Below are positions 8,201-17,669 of a stretch of DNA of 64,000 bases, piece by piece. Origin of the DNA: Limnohabitans sp. (GTDB lineage: Bacteria > Pseudomonadota > Gammaproteobacteria > Burkholderiales > Burkholderiaceae_C); assembly GCF_017848645.1 (NCBI RefSeq), contig NZ_JAFEIF010000082.1, positions 1 through 64,000 on the forward strand. The letters run 5' to 3'. The position numbers were made by a program, and so were the translations under genes. The notes below the pieces were generated by a model, which saw nothing but the letters and a program-made list of their open reading frames with translations, did not search any database and had not been told where the DNA came from. Position 1 is the first letter of the stretch. Each line of letters opens with the position of its first letter.

Positions 8201-10000
8201 TCAGTTTCTGGGCTTGCTGCCCAGGCGCATCCAGTCCCGCGCAATTGGATAGACCAAGTCCATCTGGCGGTCGGCCGAGTTGCTGAACATCATGAAAATC
8301 CTGGAGTTGCCCGTTTCTGTACTCCAGCCAATGCGTTGACCGCCGTAGCCTGCAGCCCAAAAGCTCTGGGGCACCATGGCGTTTTCAGTGAAGGTGAAGT
8401 AACCGTAACCGGACATGTGGTTGACCAGGCTGGGGGCTCTGATTTGGGTGCTGCCCATGTCCCGAATGAAACGGCCAAAGCAGCTGTCTTTCTGGCGCTC
8501 TTTGTCAATGTAAATGGCCAGCCTGATCCAATCGATCAGCGCCAAGCGCATGCCGTCGTTGGCTCCTCGAAAATAACCACTGCGATCGGTTGCAAAAATG
8601 GCCGAATGCTCGGCATCGGCGGGGGCCAACAATTGCTCTTGCATCCAGCGGGTGGCAGGCATACCAACTGTTCTTTCCAGCATCATGGCCACGGTGTAGG
8701 GGTCGCGTGACTTGTAGCTGAAACGTTCACCGGGCTTGATTTTGGAAAACACGCCCCGCTGAGCCGTGGATTGGCTGGGTGTGGCCAGCAATCGCTCAAG
8801 GTTGCCAGCGCCTTCGAGGTGAAAGCGCGTTTCTTCTGCGGTGGTCCCCAAGTAGTCGCGTTCGCCAGGTTCGGTGGTGCCCGAGGCCATCATGAGCAAG
8901 TCGCGCAATGTGGCGGCTCCCAAATCGGTGCCAGACAGGGCGGGGATCGCCGCATCGGCACGTTGACCTAGGCTCAATCGACCTGAGCAGATGGCTTTGC
9001 CCGCAGCGAGTGCGGTCATGGTCTTGGCCATGCTGGCACTCATCAAGCGTGAGTCCAGGCGGATGCCCCCTGTAGCGGTGATGCTCACGATTTCCCCGGC
9101 GTCCAGCAAGACCAGTACCCGTGACTCGATCTGCTGCATCAGTGCTTCGGCGCGCTGGACGATTGGCGCTTCTGCGGGAGAGGCTGGGCGCACGGGTACA
9201 GGCTGAGCTTGCGGACGCGGGGTGGTGCGGTAGTGCCAGGGTTGGCCTGAACCCAATAGCCAATCTTCAGGCAAATAAAGCACACCCCCCTCTCCCAAGG
9301 GTGCGCCACCTGGCCCTGGCGTGGTAGCTGCCTGGTTTTTGGGTGGTATTTTGGGCGCGACCTCTCTGATCTGAAAATTTTTGTGGTTGAGGCTGGTGTT
9401 GCTGAGAGATGGCGTGCCTTGGTCAATTGCTGCGGTCGTGGTGATGCCTGTGGTGCGACTGAGGGAGGCGCTGCACCGCTCTCGCACCCTGGTTTTGCCA
9501 TCTGCCGCGAACATTTGCCCCTGGAGTTCCAGTGTGCCGTTGGGGGCATGGCCACTCAGGCGTGTGACCCACCGGGTCTCGGTGTCGGATCGACGTCGCC
9601 CTTGAGATTGGATGTCCAGCTGACCCGATGGTGCCAGTTGATAGGAAAAAGTTTCCACGGTCTGCCCATCTGTACGATCGGTTGTGCCCGAAATGCCGGA
9701 GACCGTCAACGTCAGCGGGATGGTGAAGCTGGGGCTGCGATTTGCGGTGTTTTCAGAACAGGTCAATGCACCGGTCCAACGGCCGTCCAGCGCACTGGCC
9801 AAGGCCAATGGACTGGTAAGGCCTGCCAAAGCACAGGCGACGGCGGCCACGGCCTTGGCCAAGCTCAGCCCAGACTCGTCGAGTTTGAGGGGACTGATCA
9901 GGTAAGTGCGCAGGGAATCAGGCTGCAGGCCGTCAACTTCTGCCCCGGGTACTTCTGAGGTCAGGTCCTTAGGAGCAGGAGCGATGGACAGAGCGGTCAT
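8201..10000 (-). CDS. beta-lactamase-family serine hydrolase with gspE-derived N-terminus
   Basis: A 599-residue protein from the ATG at 10000, chosen because it corresponds exactly to the gspE start. Residues 1-18 and 21-51 match GspE residues 1-18 and about 90-120, with GspE 19-89 missing. This runs directly into a hydrophobic signal-like stretch (about 48-70, ending LALASA). A beta-rich segment follows (71-180), then a low-complexity Pro/Thr linker. The penicillin-binding-like serine hydrolase domain carries SMAK (Ser323-Lys326, the SxxK nucleophile), a YKS triad at 429-431 in place of YxN, and a late GYGGQ where KTG/HxG would lie. It is probably exported; the substrate is unknown. An alternative ATG lies at 10027. 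Confidence 0.75.
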   Translation of the reverse strand: MTALSIAPAPKDLTSEVPGAEVDGLQPDSLRTYLISPLKLDESGLSLAKAVAAVACALAGLTSPLALASALDGRWTGALTCSENTANRSPSFTIPLTLTVSGISGTTDRTDGQTVETFSYQLAPSGQLDIQSQGRRRSDTETRWVTRLSGHAPNGTLELQGQMFAADGKTRVRERCSASLSRTTGITTTAAIDQGTPSLSNTSLNHKNFQIREVAPKIPPKNQAATTPGPGGAPLGEGGVLYLPEDWLLGSGQPWHYRTTPRPQAQPVPVRPASPAEAPIVQRAEALMQQIESRVLVLLDAGEIVSITATGGIRLDSRLMSASMAKTMTALAAGKAICSGRLSLGQRADAAIPALSGTDLGAATLRDLLMMASGTTEPGERDYLGTTAEETRFHLEGAGNLERLLATPSQSTAQRGVFSKIKPGERFSYKSRDPYTVAMMLERTVGMPATRWMQEQLLAPADAEHSAIFATDRSGYFRGANDGMRLALIDWIRLAIYIDKERQKDSCFGRFIRDMGSTQIRAPSLVNHMSGYGYFTFTENAMVPQSFWAAGYGGQRIGWSTETGNSRIFMMFSNSADRQMDLVYPIARDWMRLGSKPRN

Positions 10001-10040
10001 AGGGCGTTCAGATAGGCTGGAAGCCATGATGTTAACGGCT
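9848..10040 (-). repeat. partial, internally deleted duplicate of the gspE 5' end
   Basis: Read on the minus strand, this stretch repeats the gspE start region: codons 1-18 of gspE, then a jump to codons about 90-120, with close nucleotide as well as amino-acid similarity (PLKLDESGLSLA is shared). Similarity also seems to continue about 40 bases upstream of both ATGs, where each copy has an ATG-ATGTTA-like string. This points to an old tandem duplication of the gspE promoter and 5' end followed by a deletion of about 70 codons. Confidence 0.75.
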
Positions 10041-10095
10041 CGCACCTGAAGGTGCCACACCTGTCAGCCCCGGCACGATGCAGGTTGGATGGCGC

Positions 10096-10728
10096 TTACA
10101 ACATCCGCGCCAACGCCGCCTGTAAGTGCTCGGACGGCAAGCGCTTGAAGCCCGTGCGGGCAAAGCGCTGCAGGCGGCCTTGCATGAAGGCCACGAGCAC
10201 GGAAGCGGCTACTTGCGCATCGGCTGTGGAAGAAGTGGCCGATGTAGCCGAGTCGCTGGTTTTGAGGGACTGGCGCAGCTGCGCTTCGATCTTGTCAAAG
10301 AGCAAGTTGATGCGCTCTTGCAGGCGTTCGTGCTCTAGCACCAGAGCGTCGCCGATCATGACGCGGCTCATGCCGGGGTTTTTCTCGGCGAACTGAAACA
10401 ACAGCGCCACGATGCGGCCGGCTTGCTGGGGGCCTGCGCTTTCGCGGTCGGTGACCTGGCGGATCAGGCCCATGGTGGACTGGTCGACAAAGTCAATCAG
10501 GCCCTCGAACATTTGCGCCTTGCTGGCAAAGTGGCGGTACAGGGCGGCTTCGCTCACGCCGATTTTGGCGGCCAGGCCGGCCGTGGTCACACGTTCGGCA
10601 CCGGGCTGCTCCAGCATGGCAGCCAGGGTTTGCAAGATTTGCAAACGGCGCTCGCCCGGCTTGGGGCGCTTGCGCGTGGGGGCCGACTCTTCGTCGGCCA
10701 TGGGCTCGTGTTGTTCTTGATCTGACAT
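10096..10728 (-). CDS. slmA: nucleoid occlusion factor SlmA (TetR family)
   Basis: A 210-residue TetR-fold protein with an N-terminal helix-turn-helix (TTAGLAAKIGVSEAALYRHF, about residues 48-67) preceded by a basic KRPKPGERR segment. The LYRHFASKAQMFEGLIDF block is characteristic of SlmA, which binds DNA over the nucleoid and blocks FtsZ ring assembly there. The neighbour argB is the usual betaproteobacterial partner. The start at 10728 (MSDQE) was taken in preference to longer open frame that would run into argB. Confidence 0.88.
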   Translation of the reverse strand: MSDQEQHEPMADEESAPTRKRPKPGERRLQILQTLAAMLEQPGAERVTTAGLAAKIGVSEAALYRHFASKAQMFEGLIDFVDQSTMGLIRQVTDRESAGPQQAGRIVALLFQFAEKNPGMSRVMIGDALVLEHERLQERINLLFDKIEAQLRQSLKTSDSATSATSSTADAQVAASVLVAFMQGRLQRFARTGFKRLPSEHLQAALARML

Positions 10729-10772
10729 GTCATCCCCTTGTTGTTCGAGCCGCCCGTGTTGGCGGTGCTGCT

Positions 10773-11672
10773 TTAACGGCTGCGGATCATGGTGCCGAAG
10801 GCTTGCTCCGACAACACTTCCAGCAGCATGGCGTGGGGCACGCGGCCATCGATGATGTGCACCGCATTCACGCCGCTCTTGGCTGCGTCCAGGGCCCCCG
10901 CAATCTTGGGGATCATGCCGCCGCTGATGGTGCCGTCGGCGCACAGCTCGTCGATGCGGCTGGGGGTCAGCTCGGTCAGCAACTGGCCTTGCTTGTCGAG
11001 CACGCCCCGGATGTTGGTGAGCATGAGCAATTTTTCGGCCTGCAGCACAGTGGCCAGCTTGGCGGCCACCACGTCGGCGTTGATGTTGTAGCTTTCGTTG
11101 TTGACGCCAAAGCCAATCGGGCTGACCACCGGGATGAAGGCGTCGTCCTGCAAGCACTGGAGGATGGACGGGTCGATGCTTTCGATCTCACCGACCTGGC
11201 CCACGTCGTGTTCTTTGGTGGGGTCTTGGCTGTCCACCAGGCGCAGTTTTTTGGCGCGGATCAGGCCGCCGTCGCGGCCCGTGAGGCCCACGGCTTTGCC
11301 GCCTGCGCGGTTGATCATGCCCACGATGTCTTGCTGCACTTCTCCGCCCAGCACCCACTCGACCACTTCCATGGTCTCGGCATCGGTCACGCGCATGCCC
11401 TGGATGAATTCACCGGTTTTGCCCAAGCGCTTCAAGGCGGTTTCGATTTGCGGGCCGCCGCCGTGCACCACCACCGGGTTCATGCCGACCAGCTTGAGCA
11501 GCACCACGTCTTCGGCAAAGGCCTGCTGCAAGGCCGGGTCGGTCATGGCGTTGCCGCCGTACTTGATGACCAGCGTCTTGCCATGGAACTTGCGGATGTA
11601 GGGCATGGCCTGGGCCAGGATCTGGGCCTGGTCATGCGGCGCAACGGTGGGGGCAAGGGTGGTGTCGGTCAT
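10773..11672 (-). CDS. argB: acetylglutamate kinase
   Basis: A 299-residue amino-acid kinase that phosphorylates N-acetyl-L-glutamate in arginine synthesis. The phosphate-binding IKYGGNAM motif near residue 38, the substrate loop [10 protein letters not shown], and [12 protein letters not shown] near residue 190 are all present. Length and the N-terminal extension match the arginine-feedback-inhibited hexameric type, though regulation cannot be read directly. It lies 44 bases upstream of slmA on the same strand. Confidence 0.95.
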   Translation of the reverse strand: MTDTTLAPTVAPHDQAQILAQAMPYIRKFHGKTLVIKYGGNAMTDPALQQAFAEDVVLLKLVGMNPVVVHGGGPQIETALKRLGKTGEFIQGMRVTDAETMEVVEWVLGGEVQQDIVGMINRAGGKAVGLTGRDGGLIRAKKLRLVDSQDPTKEHDVGQVGEIESIDPSILQCLQDDAFIPVVSPIGFGVNNESYNINADVVAAKLATVLQAEKLLMLTNIRGVLDKQGQLLTELTPSRIDELCADGTISGGMIPKIAGALDAAKSGVNAVHIIDGRVPHAMLLEVLSEQAFGTMIRSR

Positions 11673-11763
11673 GTCAGAAAAACTTCAGCAAATGGGCCAA
11701 TGAAAAGAGTCGGGTGCAGCCAGCGCACACGTTCGGACAATTGTGCCGCAAGCGCATGGCGCA

Positions 11764-12654
11764 TCAGAGGATCTCGGCCAGCATGCGGTTGACACCCTGC
11801 TGCCATGGCGACAGCACCAGGCCAAAGGCGTTTTGCAACTTGTGCGTGGCCAGGCGCGAGTTGAGCGGGCGCTGCGCGGGCGTCGGAAAGGCCGAGGTAG
11901 GCACGGGGGCGATCTCGCTCACCTTCAAGGCCAAACCGGGCTGAAGCAGCCGGGCCTGCGCGATCACATGGCTGGCGTAGCCGTGCCAGGTGGTCTGACC
12001 ACCGGCCACCAAGTGGTACAGCCCGCCCAGCGCGGGCTGCTGCAAACTGGCCCGGATGGCGTGCGCGGTCACATCGGCGATCTGGTCGGCTCCGGTGGGT
12101 GCGCCGAACTGGTCGTCAATGACGGTGAGGCGCTCGCGTTCGGCGGCCAGGCGCAGCATGGTCTTGGCAAAGTTGTCGCCCCGCGCGGCGTAGACCCAAC
12201 TGGTGCGAAAGATCAGGTGCGCACAGCCGCTGGCCACAATGGCTTGCTCGCCTTCGCGCTTGGTCTGGCCGTACACGCTGAGCGGCCCGATGGCGTCTTC
12301 TTCTTGCCACGGGTTTTGGCCCTGGCCGTTGAACACGTAGTCCGTGGAGTAATGCACCAGCAAGGCCCCGATTTGTGCGGCCGCCTGCGCCAGCGCGGCG
12401 GGCGCGGTGGCATTCAGGCAACGGGCCAGCTCGGGCTCGCTTTCGGCTTTGTCCACTGCGGTGTGGGCCGCGGCGTTGACGACCACATCCGGCTGGTAGT
12501 CCCGCACCGTTTGCGCCAGGCGCTCGGGCTGGCTCAGGTCACCACAAAAGTCGCTGCTGTGGCGGTCCAGCGCCAACACCTCGCCCAAGGGGGCCAGGCT
12601 GCGTTGCAGCTCCCAGCCGACCTGGCCGTTTTTGCCCAGCAGCAGGATCTTCAT
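11764..12654 (-). CDS. rfbD: dTDP-4-dehydrorhamnose reductase
   Basis: A 296-residue extended short-chain dehydrogenase. It has an N-terminal NAD(P)-binding [10 protein letters not shown] motif, the YSTDYVFNG strand, and a catalytic [11 protein letters not shown] box with the YxxxK pair. It catalyses the last step of dTDP-L-rhamnose synthesis. The ATG at 12654 overlaps the rfbB stop (ATGA), so the two are coupled. The genes for the other two steps (rfbA, rfbC) are not adjacent on either side. Confidence 0.9.
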   Translation of the reverse strand: MKILLLGKNGQVGWELQRSLAPLGEVLALDRHSSDFCGDLSQPERLAQTVRDYQPDVVVNAAAHTAVDKAESEPELARCLNATAPAALAQAAAQIGALLVHYSTDYVFNGQGQNPWQEEDAIGPLSVYGQTKREGEQAIVASGCAHLIFRTSWVYAARGDNFAKTMLRLAAERERLTVIDDQFGAPTGADQIADVTAHAIRASLQQPALGGLYHLVAGGQTTWHGYASHVIAQARLLQPGLALKVSEIAPVPTSAFPTPAQRPLNSRLATHKLQNAFGLVLSPWQQGVNRMLAEIL

Positions 12655-13721
12655 GACTGGCGTCCTGCATAGTTCTGATTGACCCACTCGCGGTAAGCGC
12701 CGCTTTGCACATGCTGCACCCACTCGGGGTTGGCCAGGTACCACTCGACCGTTTTGCGGATGCCGGTGTCAAAGGTTTCGGCCGGCTTCCAGCCCAGCTC
12801 GGCTTCGAGCTTGCGGGCGTCAATCGCGTAGCGCCGGTCGTGGCCCGGGCGGTCGGTGACGTAGGTGATTTGACTGGCGTAAGAGCCGCCGTCGGCCTTG
12901 GGGCGCATCTCGTCGAGCAGCTGGCAGATGGTCTGCACGATCTCGATGTTGGGCTTTTCGTTCCAGCCGCCCACGTTGTAGACCTCGCCCAAGCGACCGG
13001 CTTCGAGCACGCGGCGAATCGCGCTGCAGTGGTCCTTGACGTAGAGCCAATCGCGGATTTGCATGCCGTCACCATACACCGGCAGGGGTTTGCCCGCCAG
13101 GGCGTTGACGATCATCAGCGGGATGAGTTTTTCGGGGAAATGGTAGGGGCCGTAGTTGTTGCTGCAGTTGGTGGTGAGCACCGGCAAGCCGTAGGTGTGG
13201 TGCCAGGCGCGCACCAGGTGGTCAGATGCCGCCTTGCTCGCGCTGTAGGGGCTGTTGGGCTCGTAGCGGTGGGTTTCGGTAAAGGCCGGATCGCCCTTGG
13301 ACAAAGAGCCGTACACCTCGTCGGTGGAGACGTGCAGAAAGCGGAACGCCGCTTTGTCGGTCTCCGGCAATGCGCCCCAATAGCCACGCACTGCTTCAAG
13401 CATGTTGAAGGTGCCCACGATGTTGGTCTGGATGAACTCGCCCGGGCCGTGGATGGAGCGGTCCACATGGCTTTCGGCAGCAAAGTTGACCACCGCACGC
13501 GGTTGGTGCTCGGCCAACAGGCGGCTGACCAAGGCGGTGTCGCCGATGTCGCCTTGCACCAGCTGGTGGCGTGCATCGCCTTGCAAGCTGGCCAGGGTTT
13601 CCGGGTTGCCCGCGTAGGTCAGTTTGTCGAGGTTGATGATGGCCTCGTTGCTGGTGGCCAGCCAGTCGAGCACGAAGTTGGCGCCAATAAAACCTGCGCC
13701 GCCGGTCACCAGAAGGGTCAT
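12651..13721 (-). CDS. rfbB: dTDP-glucose 4,6-dehydratase
   Basis: A 356-residue extended SDR enzyme converting dTDP-glucose to dTDP-4-keto-6-deoxyglucose. Seen are [11 protein letters not shown] at the N-terminus, the STDEVYG catalytic strand, the [12 protein letters not shown]xxxK box and the [18 protein letters not shown] signature. The ATG at 13721 puts the Rossmann strand five residues in; upstream open frame has no family sequence. It feeds rfbD for rhamnose-containing surface glycans. Confidence 0.94.
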   Translation of the reverse strand: MTLLVTGGAGFIGANFVLDWLATSNEAIINLDKLTYAGNPETLASLQGDARHQLVQGDIGDTALVSRLLAEHQPRAVVNFAAESHVDRSIHGPGEFIQTNIVGTFNMLEAVRGYWGALPETDKAAFRFLHVSTDEVYGSLSKGDPAFTETHRYEPNSPYSASKAASDHLVRAWHHTYGLPVLTTNCSNNYGPYHFPEKLIPLMIVNALAGKPLPVYGDGMQIRDWLYVKDHCSAIRRVLEAGRLGEVYNVGGWNEKPNIEIVQTICQLLDEMRPKADGGSYASQITYVTDRPGHDRRYAIDARKLEAELGWKPAETFDTGIRKTVEWYLANPEWVQHVQSGAYREWVNQNYAGRQS

Positions 13722-13869
13722 GTGAAATGAAAAAGTCCGGGCGCAACGGGCGCTGCACCACCTATGTTGGATTTTAGAAGCTTTGAAAGTTCTTTCGCCC
13801 CGCGCCTTCAATGCTTTCGATCTTCCGCACGCTCAGGTTAAAGTGGTGACCTCATTGAGGAAATGACCC

Positions 13870-14430
13870 ATGGCCACACCCAAGCCCCCCAAAAGCCAAG
13901 CCACCCCTGCGCAGCCGACCGCTCAAGCCTTTGCGCCGCCCGCTCAACAGGTGTGGCTGGCGGGCCTAGGGGCCATGGCCAAAGCGCAGGAGCAAGGCAG
14001 CAAAGCCATGGAAGCACTGCTGAGCGATGGTCTGGCCTTTCAACGCAAAAGTCAGGCCGAAGCCCAGCAACGCCTGCAGGAAGCGACCGAACGCCTGGGC
14101 CACCTGGCCAGCGACTTTGGGCAAAACGCATCCGGGCGTGTGGACAAACTGGAGCACCTGTTTGAAGACCGTGTGGCCAAAGCCTTGCACCGGTTGGGCA
14201 TGCCTTCCTTGCTGGACATCCAGATGCTGAGCGAGCGCGTGGCGCAACTGGAGTCTCAGTTGTTGGCCTTGCAATCCGGGCGCAGCGCCCCGGCTGACCC
14301 TGGCAGCCCGCCCAAAACAAGCCCGGCGATCAAAAAAGCCGCCCCGAAGTCGACCAAGCCGCGCACCCCATCGGCAGCACCTGCCAGAACTGCCGCACCT
14401 TCCACGCGTTCGCGCAAAAAATCGGCCTGA
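13870..14430 (+). CDS. phasin-family PHA granule-associated protein
   Basis: A 186-residue protein preceded by GAGGAA eight bases before its ATG. Residues about 27-135 are an amphipathic helical, coiled-coil-forming phasin domain (VWLAGLGAMAKAQEQGSKAM). The last ~45 residues are rich in Lys, Ala, Pro and Ser, like the histone-H1-like tail of PhaF-type phasins that can bind DNA. It would coat polyhydroxyalkanoate granules. The downstream TetR gene may regulate granule genes. Confidence 0.8.
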   Translation: MATPKPPKSQATPAQPTAQAFAPPAQQVWLAGLGAMAKAQEQGSKAMEALLSDGLAFQRKSQAEAQQRLQEATERLGHLASDFGQNASGRVDKLEHLFEDRVAKALHRLGMPSLLDIQMLSERVAQLESQLLALQSGRSAPADPGSPPKTSPAIKKAAPKSTKPRTPSAAPARTAAPSTRSRKKSA

Positions 14431-14451
14431 CCCCAAGCGCGCCACCCGCAC

Positions 14452-15120
14452 ATGGCCAAAAAAGCCCCCCGCCGCACCGCCGAGCGCATAGCGCAGGTGA
14501 CGCTGGAGCTGTTCAACCGCTTTGGTGAGCCCAATGTCTCGACCACGCTGATTTCGGCCGAGCTGGGCATCAGCCCGGGCAATCTGTACTACCACTTTCC
14601 CTCCAAGGACGCCTTGGTCAACCAGCTGTTTGACCAGTACGAAGCGGCCATGTTGTCTTTGCTCGATGCCGCGCCCGATGTGCGCGATGTGGAGGACACC
14701 TGGTTTTTCCTGCATTCACTGTTTGAGCAGGTGTGGAACCACCGCTTTTTGTACCGCGACCTGAACAACCTGCTGTCTGGCAACCGCCACCTGGAAACGC
14801 ACTTTCATGCAGTGCTGGAGCGCAAAACCTTGGCCTTTCGGCAGATGCTGGAATCCTTAGGTGCAGTGGGCCTGATGCGCATGGATGCCGACAACATCGA
14901 GACCCTGTCGGCGAGTCTGTCGGTGATGGTGACTTATTGGCTCAGTTACGAATATGTGCGCAACCCACGCCAGGCCATGGAGCCCGCCAGCGCCGGACTG
15001 GCATTGACACGGGGGGCGCAGCATGTGTTGGCGCTGTTGACGCCTTACATGGCCGATGCGCAAGTGCAGCAGCACCTGCAGGCATTGACGGCGGCCTACA
15101 GCGCGCCAAGCGTGGCCTGA
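14452..15120 (+). CDS. TetR-family transcriptional regulator
   Basis: A 222-residue protein with an N-terminal TetR HTH (residues about 12-55, including STTLISAELGISPGNLYYHF) and a longer ligand-binding domain with aromatic-rich helices (WFFLHSLFEQVWNHRF, MVTYWLSYEYVRNP). It follows the phasin by 21 bases and is probably co-transcribed. The ligand is unknown. The GNLYYHFPSKDALVNQLF block is common in regulators of fatty-acid and PHA-linked genes, so local control of the phasin is a reasonable inference only. Confidence 0.82.
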   Translation: MAKKAPRRTAERIAQVTLELFNRFGEPNVSTTLISAELGISPGNLYYHFPSKDALVNQLFDQYEAAMLSLLDAAPDVRDVEDTWFFLHSLFEQVWNHRFLYRDLNNLLSGNRHLETHFHAVLERKTLAFRQMLESLGAVGLMRMDADNIETLSASLSVMVTYWLSYEYVRNPRQAMEPASAGLALTRGAQHVLALLTPYMADAQVQQHLQALTAAYSAPSVA

Positions 15121-15135
15121 GCCGAGGCCTCTGGA

Positions 15136-15900
15136 TCAGTCAAAGCGCTGCGCGGCCAGCGCCAGCAGACCATCAAAGATCAGGTTGTCCACCAGCTCAA
15201 AACGCACGGACATGCTGGGGGCCATTTTCCAGCCGGCACCGCCGGTCATGATGCACACGGGCTCTAGCCCGGTGTGCTCTCGCAGGTGTTGCACCATGCG
15301 TTCGCAGGCCCCGGCAATGGCATAGGTGCCGCCGCTGGTCAGGGCGTCGCTGGTGTTGGTGGGAAAGGGCCTGACATCGCCCGTGGGCACATGCAAACCG
15401 GCCGTGCCGGACTCCAGGGCACGCAGCATGATGCCGTGGCCGGGCAGGATCAGACCGCCCAGAAAGCGGCCCTGCTCGTCGATGGCCTCGACCGTCACGG
15501 CCGTGCCGACCATGACCACCACCAAAGGGCGCGACTGGCCCGTGGCCAGCATGCGGTGACGCGCTCCGATCATGGCCACCCAACGGTCAGACCCTAGCCG
15601 CGAAGGGTGGTCGTAGCCGTTGGTCAGCCCCGCCTCCTGCGCACTGGGCACCACCCATTGGGGGGTGAAGTCCCACAGCTCCATTTGCTCTTGCACACGG
15701 CGCTTGATGGCGTCACCGGCCACCACGCAGCCGAGCATCTGATCGGGCTTGGGCAGGCTGGACCAAGGGCCTTCAGACAGGCGATCGATGTTTTCGAGGA
15801 ATTCGGCGCCGTGCGCCAGCAGTTGGCCCTGGGGGCTCGGTTGGTCGTACAGCGCCCATTTCAGGCGCGTGTTGCCCACATCGATGGCTAAAAATGTCAT
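15136..15900 (-). CDS. coaX: type III pantothenate kinase
   Basis: A 254-residue acetate/sugar kinase-fold protein. The N-terminal phosphate-binding motif [13 protein letters not shown] and the [11 protein letters not shown] motif near the middle are CoaX hallmarks, as is [11 protein letters not shown]. It performs the first step of coenzyme A synthesis, and this type is insensitive to CoA feedback and needs a monovalent cation. It converges with the TetR gene, leaving a 15-base gap. It is not next to birA here, a common arrangement elsewhere. Confidence 0.93.
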   Translation of the reverse strand: MTFLAIDVGNTRLKWALYDQPSPQGQLLAHGAEFLENIDRLSEGPWSSLPKPDQMLGCVVAGDAIKRRVQEQMELWDFTPQWVVPSAQEAGLTNGYDHPSRLGSDRWVAMIGARHRMLATGQSRPLVVVMVGTAVTVEAIDEQGRFLGGLILPGHGIMLRALESGTAGLHVPTGDVRPFPTNTSDALTSGGTYAIAGACERMVQHLREHTGLEPVCIMTGGAGWKMAPSMSVRFELVDNLIFDGLLALAAQRFD

Positions 15901-15953
15901 CTACCGATGATAATGAATTTCAGTCACCGAAACGGGGGCACTTGGCCTTTGAC

Positions 15954-16409
15954 TCAACCGTTGACGCCAGCGTTTTGCGCCTTGCGGATGGCGTCTTGTG
16001 CATCCCGGTCTGACCGTGTGGGCGTGTCAGACCCGTCCACCTGCAAGAGCAAGCCCAAGAGCTTGGCCCCATGCTCCACTGCCATGGAGGCGTATTTGAT
16101 GTCACCCTGGACCAGGGCGCTGGCCATCAACTCCACCCGCTCATATGCATGGATGTTGCCTGCCACTTTGCCCGCCACGATGATGCGGCCGGCCAGAACA
16201 TCACCTTGAACCTCGCCGTTGGGCCCGATCACCACGGAAATCGCCAGGTCTCTGGGCGCTTCGATGTTGCCCACAACCTTGCCATCGATGCGCACACTTT
16301 CCTGCAAACGCAGGCATCCATGGATTTCAGCGTGGCGACCAATCAGGGTGTCAAACTTTTCCTGACTCATCACCAAAGGGGTGTGGGCGGTTTTCTTTTT
16401 GCCAAACAT
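15954..16409 (-). CDS. bactofilin (polymer-forming cytoskeletal protein)
   Basis: A 151-residue bactofilin: a short polar N-terminus followed by the right-handed beta-helix domain with repeating valine/glycine-spaced strands (VRIDGKVVGNIEA, NGEVQGDVLAGRIIVAGKVAGNI). Bactofilins polymerise without nucleotide and scaffold cell-wall enzymes at the membrane. It lies 30 bases downstream of a membrane-anchored M23 peptidase on the same strand, the combination used for cell-shape control in other proteobacteria. Confidence 0.92.
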   Translation of the reverse strand: MFGKKKTAHTPLVMSQEKFDTLIGRHAEIHGCLRLQESVRIDGKVVGNIEAPRDLAISVVIGPNGEVQGDVLAGRIIVAGKVAGNIHAYERVELMASALVQGDIKYASMAVEHGAKLLGLLLQVDGSDTPTRSDRDAQDAIRKAQNAGVNG

Positions 16410-16439
16410 GCGCGTCTCCTTTTGTTGAATTCGTGGGGT

Positions 16440-17381
16440 TCAGGACTGGGCCCATGCGGCCAAGGCTTTGGCTGGGTGCATGGCACGTCCTTTGTAAATC
16501 ACTTCGTAATGTAAATGAGGTCCAGTTGATCGCCCAGTGTTGCCCAAAGTTCCCACCGCATCATGGCGCTCAATCACATCCTGGGGCTTGACCTGAATGG
16601 TCTTGAGGTGGGCGTAGCGTGTGACGAATCCATCGGCGTGGGCCACCTCCACCATGTGACCGTAAGCGCCTGCAAATTCTGCACGCAGCACCACGCCGGC
16701 CGCCGTGGCCAACACGGGCGTTCCGATCGGCGCCACAAAATCGATGCCTTCATGCATGCTGGGCAAGTGGGTGAGGGGGTCGGCACGAACGCCAAAGGAG
16801 CTGCTCAGCAGAAAGTCCCCCGAAAGCGGCAGCACGGTTGGCAAGAGATCCAGCCGTCCCAAATCGCTTTGCCAGCGCACCTGCATGTCCGCCATGGCCT
16901 GGTCGTAGTGGCGCATTTGCGCCAGGGACTGATCGAGTTGGTGGTTCAGCTTCCTCGACGAAAAGCCCCAAGTGGTCAACAGGTTCATGGGGCCACCCCG
17001 GCCGGCCAAGGTCTCACGCCCTGAGGGCCCAGTAAAGGACAGCAGCTTTTCGATGCCCAAACGCCCCAGAACCTTGTCTTTGATGGCCTCAAGTTCGTGC
17101 AAGCGTTCGGACACACCACTCAACTGCTGGTTCAGAACGTCCAGTTTCTCGCGGTAAATGGCCTCCACTCTTTGTTGCTCGCTTTGGCTGGTCACCCCGC
17201 CCATGCGATGGGCCAGCTCGGGCACGTATTCGACGGCCACCCTCAAACCAATCAAGTGAAACAAAAAACCCAGGAGCACCAGAAAGCTGGACACGGCGGC
17301 CAAAGCGGTCAATACGGTGCGGGTGGTGATGGACAGAGTGACCACCTTGGCCGCCGGACCTGCTACCCAAATCAATTGCAT
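16440..17381 (-). CDS. membrane-anchored M23 (LytM-type) peptidoglycan endopeptidase
   Basis: A 313-residue protein from the ATG at 17381, chosen over a TTG at 17402 because GGAG sits seven bases upstream. It has one transmembrane helix (about 20-45), a periplasmic coiled-coil region (roughly 70-115), then a C-terminal M23 domain with the zinc ligands of MHEGIDF (HxxxD) and GPHLHYEV (HxH). All ligands appear present, so it should be active on peptide cross-links. Its partner is the bactofilin gene immediately downstream. Confidence 0.9.
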   Translation of the reverse strand: MQLIWVAGPAAKVVTLSITTRTVLTALAAVSSFLVLLGFLFHLIGLRVAVEYVPELAHRMGGVTSQSEQQRVEAIYREKLDVLNQQLSGVSERLHELEAIKDKVLGRLGIEKLLSFTGPSGRETLAGRGGPMNLLTTWGFSSRKLNHQLDQSLAQMRHYDQAMADMQVRWQSDLGRLDLLPTVLPLSGDFLLSSSFGVRADPLTHLPSMHEGIDFVAPIGTPVLATAAGVVLRAEFAGAYGHMVEVAHADGFVTRYAHLKTIQVKPQDVIERHDAVGTLGNTGRSTGPHLHYEVIYKGRAMHPAKALAAWAQS

Positions 17382-17669
17382 ACGCGCTCCAAGAGATCTC
17401 AACCCGATTTAGACAAGCTTTATTTATACCAAAAGTATTCATCAAGTCAATCCGCCACAGGGCGTTTTGACACAAGGACTCATGGCTTGTTTTCATGGGA
17501 AAAGTGCTTTGGGCAGCTCGGTGGGCATGGGGTGGCGTCGCACCCCATCGTTGGGCGCACGGTGTGCCCGCCACAGTGACGTGGCCGCATTCACACCAAA
17601 ACGGGCACAGGCGAAAACGGGCGGCCAGAACGGGCGGCCTGAACGCCGCCGCGCGCCCGGCTCAGGGCT

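Noticed and set aside
11764..13721. A complete dTDP-rhamnose operon
   Set aside because: Only rfbB and rfbD are present; no rfbA or rfbC is adjacent on either side.
17382..17669. Possible small gene between the M23 peptidase and the amidase
   Set aside because: The open frames here show no motif or RBS; the GC-rich repeats (GGGCGGCC-like strings) look like ordinary intergenic sequence.
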